A stretch of 64,000 nt of DNA, from positions 1-64,000 of the forward strand of contig NZ_CABJDN010000008.1 in NCBI RefSeq assembly GCF_902364365.1, read 5' to 3'. Below, piece after piece: positions 57,189-64,000 of the stretch; the stretch's first letter is position 1; each line of letters opens with the position of its first letter. Under the pieces are notes generated by a model that was not told the DNA's origin, searched no databases, and saw only the letters and a program-made list of their open reading frames with translations. This stretch comes from Bacteroides intestinalis. GTDB taxonomy: Bacteria; Bacteroidota; Bacteroidia; Bacteroidales; Bacteroidaceae. Position numbers and translations under genes: made by a program.

Positions 57189-57224
57189 AAGGTTCGCATC
57201 GAATAAAGCAACGATACGAACCTT
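57189..57224 (-). terminator. Hairpin between ACT gene and bamD
   Basis: AAGGTTCGCATCG (57189-57201) pairs with CGATACGAACCTT (57212-57224) with one mismatch. It is placed to end transcription from the paaK-ACT pair, though no long T-run follows. Confidence 0.5.
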
Positions 57225-57309
57225 AATTTTTCAAAAACCAGACATTGACCGACAAACGCCCGTCTATTCACGACAAAACGGGATAATGAACGGTCGAAAA
57301 TAACGGTCA

Positions 57310-57735
57310 TTATAATTTATACAAATCACTTGCTGCAAGCAGGTCCACTTTCTTTTCAGTCAGCACACGGATGCAGTTCTCCATGTCATTGGGACGGATG
57401 ATAACATTAGCGGTGTTACCATTAGCAAACGAATACATGTATTCGATGAAAACACCTTCATCGGACAAGAAGCGCAAGACTTTTGACAATGAGCCCGGAA
57501 TATTGGGACAACTAATGCCTACCACATCCGTTACATTCACTGCAAAATGATTATCTTTCAAAGCTTTATATGCCTTATCCGGTTCAGATACAATGCCACG
57601 AAGAATACCGAAATCAGCATTCTCGGCAATACAGAGAGCGGAAAGATTGACACCTTCTTTCGCAAGCACTTCAGTCACTTCGGTCAGACGGCCAGACTTG
57701 TTTTCAAGGAAAATAGAAAGTTGTTTTGCTACCAT
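57310..57735 (-). CDS. Double ACT-domain protein
   Basis: A 141-residue protein with two ACT domains (about 5-65 'LSIFLENKSGRLTEVTEVLAKEGVNL' region and 70-141 'GISCPNIPGSLSKVLRFLSDEGVFI' region). ACT domains bind amino acids. It follows the phenylacetate-CoA ligase gene by 19 bp; this pair is common in anaerobes using indolepyruvate or arylacetate metabolism, where it may sense an aromatic amino acid. Confidence 0.88.
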   Translation of the reverse strand: MVAKQLSIFLENKSGRLTEVTEVLAKEGVNLSALCIAENADFGILRGIVSEPDKAYKALKDNHFAVNVTDVVGISCPNIPGSLSKVLRFLSDEGVFIEYMYSFANGNTANVIIRPNDMENCIRVLTEKKVDLLAASDLYKL

Positions 57736-57754
57736 AATGATTAGGTTTTAAGTA

Positions 57755-59053
57755 TTACAGTTTACGTTTATCGATAACCCGTTTAGCCTTACCAACACTG
57801 CGTTCAATACTGCGAGGTTCTACCAGACGTACATCTACTCCCAGTCCAAGCACACTTTGCAGGCGAGCTGCCACTTTCTTCTTTAATGCCAGCATCTTGT
57901 TAATTTCATCCGAATAGTATTCCGGGCGCACTTCAACCTGCAATTCCATAGTATCGGTATTGTTCTTACGGTCTACAATCAGAAGGTAATGCGGCTCAAA
58001 TTCCTGCATTTCAAGGATAACAGATTCTATCTGAGTCGGGAATACATTGACTCCACGAATAATAAGCATATCATCACTACGACCGAGGATACGATCCATA
58101 CGAACAAGCGTACGTCCACAAGTACATTTGTCATAATGCAGAGCGGTTAGGTCCTTGGTGCGATAACGCAACAAAGGCATACCCTCTTTAGTCAGATGCG
58201 TAAAGACCAGTTCACCCGTTTCACCCGGAGCCACAGGTTCCAATGTATTCGGATTGATGATTTCAGGAAAATAATGGTCTTCATTAAGGTGAGTGCCATG
58301 CTGACATTCACACTCATACCCCACACCAGGACCGGCTATTTCACTTAATCCATATATGTCATAGGCTTTTATACCTAATTTTTCTTCAATTTCATTACGC
58401 ATGTTCTCTGTCCAAGGTTCTGCACCAAAAGCACCAATCTTCAACCTGAACTCTTCGCGTGGAAGACCGGAGTCTTTAATAGCATCCGCCAGATAAAGTG
58501 CATACGAAGGCGTACAGCAAAGCACCGTAGAACCGAAATCATGCATCAAAGTAATCTGCTTTTCAGTGTTACCGCTCGACATCGGAATAACGGAAGCACC
58601 GATGTTCTCCGCACCTGCATGTGCACCCAGACCACCGGTAAACAAGCCATATCCGTAAGCTACATGGAAAAAGTCGGAACTATCCGCACCATAAGCTGTA
58701 AACGCACGCGAAAGGCATTCTGTCCAGGAAGACAAGTCCTTACGGGTATATCCCACTACAGTAGGTTTTCCTGTTGTACCAGACGAGGCATGGATACGTA
58801 CGATCTGACTCATAGGTACAGCGCAAAGTCCGAAAGGATAATTATCGCGTAGGTCGTATTTTGTAGTAAAAGGAAGTTTTACGATGTCGTCTATACTGTT
58901 AATATCGTCCGGGGTAATTCCCAGTTCCTGCATTTTCTTACGGTAGAAAGGAGTGTTGTGATAAACATGCTCCACGATCTTTCTAAGGCGAATGCTCTGG
59001 ATTTTGCGAAGGCTTTCACGATCCATACATTCGATGCTTTCATTCCAAATCAT
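57755..59053 (-). CDS. paaK: Phenylacetate-CoA ligase
   Basis: A 432-residue AMP-forming ligase. 'IRHASSGTTGKPTVVGYT' (about 87-104) is the ATP/AMP motif; 'DIYGLSEIAGPGVGYEC' and 'GRSDDMLIIRGVNVFPTQIES' are typical of PaaK. It activates phenylacetate or related arylacetates to CoA esters. Residues 'C.C' near 309-311 ('YDKCTCGRTL') fit the family. Coupled with the ACT gene. Confidence 0.93.
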   Translation of the reverse strand: MIWNESIECMDRESLRKIQSIRLRKIVEHVYHNTPFYRKKMQELGITPDDINSIDDIVKLPFTTKYDLRDNYPFGLCAVPMSQIVRIHASSGTTGKPTVVGYTRKDLSSWTECLSRAFTAYGADSSDFFHVAYGYGLFTGGLGAHAGAENIGASVIPMSSGNTEKQITLMHDFGSTVLCCTPSYALYLADAIKDSGLPREEFRLKIGAFGAEPWTENMRNEIEEKLGIKAYDIYGLSEIAGPGVGYECECQHGTHLNEDHYFPEIINPNTLEPVAPGETGELVFTHLTKEGMPLLRYRTKDLTALHYDKCTCGRTLVRMDRILGRSDDMLIIRGVNVFPTQIESVILEMQEFEPHYLLIVDRKNNTDTMELQVEVRPEYYSDEINKMLALKKKVAARLQSVLGLGVDVRLVEPRSIERSVGKAKRVIDKRKL

Positions 59054-59168
59054 GTCTTTGTTGTATTACATTGATGGTTATTATTAATTCTTATTTCCTG
59101 CAAAGGAATAAAAAAATTTTGTTTATCTCAAGTATTTTCCCGAATATTGCCGTCCATAAGGAGAGAAA

Positions 59169-61217
59169 ATGAATAAATTTGAATTAACATCCGCCTATAA
59201 GCCAACCGGAGATCAGCCGGAAGCTATTGCAGAGCTCACTGAGGGCGTACTCCAAGGAGTTCCTGCACAAACATTACTTGGTGTCACCGGTTCGGGAAAG
59301 ACGTTCACCATAGCCAATGTGATTGCCAATATCAATAAACCAACGTTAATATTGAGCCATAACAAAACATTGGCAGCACAGCTTTACAGTGAGTTTAAAG
59401 CTTTCTTCCCCAATAATGCTGTAGAGTATTACGTTTCTTATTACGATTATTACCAACCCGAAGCTTATCTACCGTCTTCGGATACCTATATAGAAAAAGA
59501 CCTTGCCATCAATGATGAGATAGACAAACTGCGGCTTGCAGCCACCTCTTCCTTACTCTCAGGTCGGAAAGATGTGGTGGTAGTGTCTTCTGTATCTTGT
59601 ATATACGGTATGGGGAATCCGTCAGATTTCTATGAGAATGTGATAGAAGTACAACAAGGAAAGGCATTCAGCCGGAATGTTTTCCTGCGCCGTCTGGTAG
59701 ACAGCCTCTATGTGCGCAATGATATTGATCTGAACCGCGGTAACTTCCGTGTGAAGGGAGATACGGTAGACATCTATCTGGCTTATGCAGATAATCTGCT
59801 GCGCATTATTTTCTGGGGAGATGAAGTAGACAGTATCGAAGAAGTCGATCCGATAAGCGGTGTGACCATCGCTCGTTTCGACGCATACAAAATATATCCA
59901 GCCAACCTCTTCATGACTTCCAAAGAGGCCACCCTGCGGGCTATCCATGAGATAGAAGATGATCTGCATAAACAAGTGCAATGGTTTGAAAGCGAAGGAC
60001 GCCCCTTTGAAGCAAAGCGCCTCCAGGAACGGGTAACATATGATATGGAAATGATACGCGAATTAGGTCATTGCTCTGGCATTGAAAACTATTCGCGCTA
60101 CTTTGACGGTCGTAGTGCCGGTAGTCGTCCCTATTGTTTATTGGACTTCTTCCCAGAAGACTTTCTAATCGTTATAGATGAAAGTCATGTGAGCGTCCCT
60201 CAAATACGTGCCATGTATGGTGGTGACCGTGCCCGTAAAATCAACCTTGTAGAATATGGTTTCCGCCTTCCGGCTGCCATGGACAATCGTCCGTTGAAAT
60301 TTGAGGAGTTTGAGGAGATGGCAAAACAAGTAATTTATGTAAGTGCCACACCTGCCAATTATGAATTGATTCAGTCGGAAGGTATTGTTGTGGAACAGGT
60401 TATTCGCCCTACCGGCTTGCTGGATCCGATTATCGAAGTACGTCCCAGTAACAATCAAATAGACGACCTCATGGAGGAAATCCAGATTCGCATCGAAAAG
60501 AACGAACGTACGCTGGTCACTACACTTACTAAGCGCATGGCAGAAGAGTTGACGGAATTCCTGCTGAATAACAATGTGAAGTGTAACTATATCCATAGCG
60601 ATGTAGATACATTGGAACGCGTAAAGATTATGAGCGATTTGCGTGAAGGGTTATACGATGTGCTTATTGGTGTCAACCTGTTGCGTGAAGGATTAGACCT
60701 GCCGGAGGTCTCACTCGTGGCAATTCTTGATGCAGACAAGGAAGGTTTCCTACGCTCACACCGCTCACTGACGCAGACTGCCGGACGTGCTGCCCGAAAT
60801 GTAAACGGTATGGTTATCATGTATGCCGACCGTATCACAGAAAGCATGCAATTGACAATTGACGAAACCAACCGTCGCCGTGAAAAGCAGCTAAAATATA
60901 ATGAGGAACATGGTATCACTCCCCAACAAATCAAAAAGGCGAAGAACCTCAATGTATTTGCACCCAATACTGCATTGGAAAATAGCTTTACCGAAAAAGG
61001 AACAACTACTCCCCGTCCTTATGTCGAGCAAGAAAGTTCCGCCAGTATTGCTGCCGATCCTATTGTGCAATACATGTCTCGCCCACAACTGGAAAAGAGT
61101 ATCGAACGTACCAGAAAACTCATGCAGGAGGCTGCCAAGAAGCTCGACTTCATCGAAGCAGCACAATATCGTGACGAATTGCTGAAAATGGAAGATCTGT
61201 TGAAAGAGAAAGCATAG
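59169..61217 (+). CDS. uvrB: Excinuclease ABC subunit B
   Basis: A 682-residue UvrB of normal length. Walker A 'GVTGSGKTF' near 38-46, beta-hairpin '[22 protein letters not shown]' territory (about 92-113), helicase motifs '[11 protein letters not shown]' and '[10 protein letters not shown]', and the C-terminal UVR domain ('[22 protein letters not shown]'). It checks damage and recruits UvrC. It is 7 kb from uvrA, not in the same unit. Confidence 0.98.
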   Translation: MNKFELTSAYKPTGDQPEAIAELTEGVLQGVPAQTLLGVTGSGKTFTIANVIANINKPTLILSHNKTLAAQLYSEFKAFFPNNAVEYYVSYYDYYQPEAYLPSSDTYIEKDLAINDEIDKLRLAATSSLLSGRKDVVVVSSVSCIYGMGNPSDFYENVIEVQQGKAFSRNVFLRRLVDSLYVRNDIDLNRGNFRVKGDTVDIYLAYADNLLRIIFWGDEVDSIEEVDPISGVTIARFDAYKIYPANLFMTSKEATLRAIHEIEDDLHKQVQWFESEGRPFEAKRLQERVTYDMEMIRELGHCSGIENYSRYFDGRSAGSRPYCLLDFFPEDFLIVIDESHVSVPQIRAMYGGDRARKINLVEYGFRLPAAMDNRPLKFEEFEEMAKQVIYVSATPANYELIQSEGIVVEQVIRPTGLLDPIIEVRPSNNQIDDLMEEIQIRIEKNERTLVTTLTKRMAEELTEFLLNNNVKCNYIHSDVDTLERVKIMSDLREGLYDVLIGVNLLREGLDLPEVSLVAILDADKEGFLRSHRSLTQTAGRAARNVNGMVIMYADRITESMQLTIDETNRRREKQLKYNEEHGITPQQIKKAKNLNVFAPNTALENSFTEKGTTTPRPYVEQESSASIAADPIVQYMSRPQLEKSIERTRKLMQEAAKKLDFIEAAQYRDELLKMEDLLKEKA

Positions 61218-61239
61218 CATATCAGTATTGCTTTCTCTC

Positions 61240-61337
61240 TTCCCACTTATCCGAACCGTGTCAGGTCCGTATTTACTCCGTATCTATACGCTTGGACTTG
61301 GTACGGACTTGGTACGGCGTTGATACGGAGTTGGTAG
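61240..61337. repeat. Facing arrays of 11-bp repeats
   Basis: On the plus strand four 11-mers run without gaps from 61294 to 61337 (GGACTTGGTAC twice, GGCGTTGATAC, GGAGTTGGTAG). Just to the left the same pattern runs on the minus strand (GGAGTAAATAC, GGACCTGACAC). ACTCCGTATC at 61275 pairs with GATACGGAGT at 61322, so the two arrays can fold together. Confidence 0.75.
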
Positions 61338-61436
61338 GTAGAAGATGAAAGAAACTGCACCTTTTCTTAAAATAAATAGAATAAGAAACCATTTTGGCTA
61401 ATAAATGTTATTAAACATACTTTTTCTTTTGGATAA

Positions 61437-61467
61437 TTTGCAAGTATTCCAAAAGTCCGTATCTTTG
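61437..61467 (+). promoter_or_regulatory. Promoter of helicase gene
   Basis: TTTG at 61437-61440, a 19-base spacer, and TATCTTTG at 61460-61467 give a full Bacteroides -33/-7 promoter. The leader to the start at 61649 is about 175 nt; I see no known riboswitch in it. Confidence 0.8.
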
Positions 61468-61648
61468 CAGTGTGTTTTTCATAGTATTAGATTTAAGGTT
61501 AACAAAGGTTGGAGTACAGCGGTACTCCTTTTTTTATATCCATACCCCTCGTTTGAATCAAAATTAACAGATAGAATTGCCATAGACATACCCTCTAATT
61601 CATGCTTTTTGCGTATGTTTGTACCAAAGTTCAATCTCGTAAGTTTAC

Positions 61649-64000
61649 ATGGAATTATTAGTATATAAAGCTTCAGCCGGTTCTGGAAAGACATTTACGC
61701 TCGCAGTAGAGTACATCAAACACTTGATACTCAACCCAAGGGCCTACCGGCAAATACTTGCCGTAACCTTCACCAATAAAGCCACAGCAGAGATGAAAGA
61801 GCGCATCCTGCAACAACTTTACGGAATCTGGGTAAGCGACCCGGCATCCTCCCCCTACCTGAACCGTATCCGAGAAGACTTACAACGGAAGAATCTGCCT
61901 GAAGACGATATCCGCCTGGCAGCCGGAACCGCCTTACAGTACATGTTGCACGATTACAGTCGTTTCCGGGTGGAAACCATCGACTCTTTTTTCCAATCCG
62001 TGATGCGTAATCTGGCACGCGAACTGGAACTAAGCCCTAACCTCAATATCGAACTGAATAATACCGAAGTTCTGAGTGATGCCGTGGATAGCCTGATAGA
62101 AAAACTAACTCCATCCTCTCCCGTACTGGCCTGGCTACTGGACTATATCAACGAGCGCATTGCCGATGATAAACGCTGGAATGTATCCAATGAAATCAAA
62201 CGCTTTGGCTGGAATATCTTCGATGAAGGTTATATAGAACAAGGTGAAGGACTCCGCCAACAACTAAAAGATCCCAATACTATCAAGCTATACCGCAACG
62301 AACTGAGGGAAATGGAAACGGAAGCCCTGGAACAAATGAAAGGTTTCTACGACCAATTCATTGGCGAACTGGAAGCACATGCCCTCATACCAGAAGATCT
62401 GAAAGGTGGGGCACGAGGTATAGGCAGCTATTTTCGCAAACTGCGGGATGGGCGTTTATCAGATAAAGATACAGTGAATGCCACACTGAAGAACAGTCTG
62501 GATGATGCAAAAAACTGGACTACCAAAACATCTGCGCAGAAAAACGATATTATTCGTCTGGCCGAAACAAGCTTGCTCCCGTTATTACAGGATGCTGAAA
62601 CTTTCAGACCAAGAAACAACAAGATCGTAAATAGTTGCCGACTGTCCCTGCAACACTTGAATAAATTACAGTTACTTGCCCATATTGACGAAGAAGTGCG
62701 TGAGCTGAACCGGGAACATAACCGCTTCCTACTATCAGATACGAATGCACTGCTCCATAATTTGGTACGGGATGGGGATTCTTCTTTCGTATTCGAAAAA
62801 ATCGGTGCCAATATACGAAACGTAATGATCGATGAATTTCAGGACACCAGCCGGATGCAATGGGATAACTTCAAAATTCTACTACTTGAAGGTCTTTCAC
62901 AAGGAGCGGACAGTTTGATCGTGGGAGATGTAAAACAATCTATCTATCGCTGGCGAAACGGCGACTGGGGGATATTGAACGCGCTGGGTACAAAAGATGC
63001 TTCTTTCCCTTTTCCGGTACGTGTAGAAACACTAAAGACCAACCGTCGAAGTGAAACGAATGTCATCCGCTTCAATAATAACTTATTTACCGCAGCTGTG
63101 GAATATCTAAATATACTCCACCTGAAAGAGCTGCAAGAAGACTGTCATCCCCTGCAACGGGCTTATGCAGATGTTGCCCAGGAATCGCCACGAACGGAAG
63201 CTAAAGGATACATTAAAGCGACCTTTCTGGAACCGGACGAAGAGCATGACTATACAGAACTCACCATTATCTCGTTAGGAGAAGAAGTGCAACGGTTACT
63301 GGAAGCAGGCGTGAAGCTAAACGATATCACCATTCTGGTACGCAAAAATAAAAACATCCCTCCCATTGCTGACTATTTTGACAAGACCATGCACCTGTCT
63401 GTCGTCTCGGACGAGGCATTCCGACTGGATGCTTCACAGGCCATCTGTATGTTGATAGATGCCTTACGCTACTTATCCAATCCGGAAGACAAAGTAGCAT
63501 GTGCATCACTCATGATGAACTATGAATTAGGAATCAAAAAACAGGGAAGCGACTGGGACAGCTTATTGACAACGAAACCTGAAGAAGCACTGCCCGAAGC
63601 ATTCGTCACTGGTATGGAAACTCTCCGGTTAATGCCACTTTACGAATTGTTGGAAGAATTATTCAGCCTGTTTGAAATGAAACGGATTGAAGAGCAGGAT
63701 GCTTATCTTTTTTCCTTCTTCGATGCTGTCACTGAATACCTTCAAAATAATTCTTCGGACCTGGACGCATTTATACGCTACTGGAACGAGACATTATGTA
63801 ATAAGACTATCCCCAGTGGAGAAATGGACGGCATCCGCATCCTTTCCATTCATAAATCAAAAGGACTGGAATTTCATACCGTTCTCATTCCTTTCTGTGA
63901 CTGGAAGCTCGAGAATGAAACTAATAATCAGTTGATATGGTGTTCACCTACGGAAGCACCATTCAGTACACTCGACATCGTTCCGGTAAATTATTCCTCT
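61649..64000 (+). CDS. UvrD/RecB-type helicase-exonuclease, start only
   Basis: An open frame of 784 codons that runs off the right edge. It begins 'MELLVYKASAGSGKTFTLA' with Walker A (residues 8-15), then 'AVTFTNKATAEMKERI' (motif Ia), Walker B 'VMIDEFQDTS' (393-402), 'VGDVKQSIYRWRNGD' (near 425-440) and motif V 'LSIHKSKGLEF' (near 732-742). This is the RecB/AddA-like UvrD superfamily-1 plan; the nuclease domain expected at the C terminus is beyond the window. In Bacteroidetes such a protein partners a second (AddB-like) subunit in double-strand-break repair. Confidence 0.92.
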   Translation, partial: MELLVYKASAGSGKTFTLAVEYIKHLILNPRAYRQILAVTFTNKATAEMKERILQQLYGIWVSDPASSPYLNRIREDLQRKNLPEDDIRLAAGTALQYMLHDYSRFRVETIDSFFQSVMRNLARELELSPNLNIELNNTEVLSDAVDSLIEKLTPSSPVLAWLLDYINERIADDKRWNVSNEIKRFGWNIFDEGYIEQGEGLRQQLKDPNTIKLYRNELREMETEALEQMKGFYDQFIGELEAHALIPEDLKGGARGIGSYFRKLRDGRLSDKDTVNATLKNSLDDAKNWTTKTSAQKNDIIRLAETSLLPLLQDAETFRPRNNKIVNSCRLSLQHLNKLQLLAHIDEEVRELNREHNRFLLSDTNALLHNLVRDGDSSFVFEKIGANIRNVMIDEFQDTSRMQWDNFKILLLEGLSQGADSLIVGDVKQSIYRWRNGDWGILNALGTKDASFPFPVRVETLKTNRRSETNVIRFNNNLFTAAVEYLNILHLKELQEDCHPLQRAYADVAQESPRTEAKGYIKATFLEPDEEHDYTELTIISLGEEVQRLLEAGVKLNDITILVRKNKNIPPIADYFDKTMHLSVVSDEAFRLDASQAICMLIDALRYLSNPEDKVACASLMMNYELGIKKQGSDWDSLLTTKPEEALPEAFVTGMETLRLMPLYELLEELFSLFEMKRIEEQDAYLFSFFDAVTEYLQNNSSDLDAFIRYWNETLCNKTIPSGEMDGIRILSIHKSKGLEFHTVLIPFCDWKLENETNNQLIWCSPTEAPFSTLDIVPVNYSS

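Noticed and set aside
61405..61668. An 87-codon frame before the helicase gene
   Set aside because: It overlaps the clear promoter at 61437-61467 and the helicase start, and shows no domain.

Overview
The window comes from a chromosome of a Bacteroides-type gut bacterium (order Bacteroidales). The evidence is internal. Many genes are preceded by the Bacteroides -7 promoter box TAnnTTTG. There are SusC-style TonB receptors, lipoproteins with DUF4374 and DUF1573 families, a PorT homologue, a type IX secretion type-B sorting domain, an OPT transporter, a large secreted GH2 beta-galactosidase and DUF1460/DUF4293 proteins, all typical of this group. No rRNA, tRNA, insertion sequence or CRISPR array was recognised.

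Layout. (1) 1-700: a RelE/ParE-type toxin-antitoxin pair. (2) 880-13050: a cobalamin riboswitch followed by an eight-gene operon. It encodes a TonB-dependent receptor, a DUF4374 surface lipoprotein, an exported CbiK chelatase, a PepSY membrane protein, a membrane-anchored CobN-like chelatase, and three small membrane proteins, one a MotA/TolQ/ExbB-type proton channel and one a DUF2149 protein. (3) 13072-16080: a second TonB receptor with a second exported CbiK. (4) 16121-23040: corrin-ring synthesis by four consecutive two-domain fusions (CobJ-CbiC, CbiE-CbiT, CbiG-CobM, CbiJ-CbiD); the remaining methyltransferase gene, cobI, lies alone at 35173. (5) 23144-25110: a short-chain dehydrogenase, a decayed toxin-antitoxin pair and a beta-barrel protein. 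(6) 25112-29696, minus strand: a MATE exporter and a complete BtuFCD/FecBCD-type ABC importer. (7) 29813-32701, minus strand: an RclA/RclC-like pair and an AraC regulator. (8) 32729-34300: an AAA-ATPase/nuclease-fold protein, then about 870 bp without a gene. (9) 35173-43484: cobI, a DUF1573 protein, an OPT transporter with an esterase and beta-galactosidase, and a DUF1460 amidase-like protein. (10) 43541-64000: housekeeping and envelope genes, including acyltransferase, PspC/PadR, a GNAT enzyme, a POT peptide transporter, YbaK, UvrA, a T9SS-type-B protein, a LysM protein, PorT, DUF4293, RpoZ, BamD, an ACT protein, PaaK, UvrB and the start of a UvrD/RecB-like helicase.

How the parts fit. Regions 2-4, 6 and cobI together look like a cobalt/tetrapyrrole economy: outer-membrane capture, periplasmic metal insertion or removal, inner-membrane import, and cytoplasmic corrin synthesis by the early-cobalt (CbiD/CbiG) route. 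The first operon combines parts resembling the xenosiderophore system Xus (TonB receptor, DUF4374 lipoprotein, PepSY protein) with parts resembling the haem locus genes hmuSTUV (CobN-like chelatase, membrane protein, ExbB-like channel, DUF2149), adds a periplasmic CbiK, and places all of it behind a B12 riboswitch. I consider this composite the most interesting system here. Its substrate cannot be read from the sequence.

Two sequence-level oddities stand out inside the cob operon. A 23-bp tandem repeat in four copies joins CbiE to CbiT; three extra copies (69 bp) keep the frame, but any other change by one or two copies would break it. A long Asp/Glu repeat is inserted in the middle of CbiG. 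Several long inverted repeats lie between genes of the same operons.
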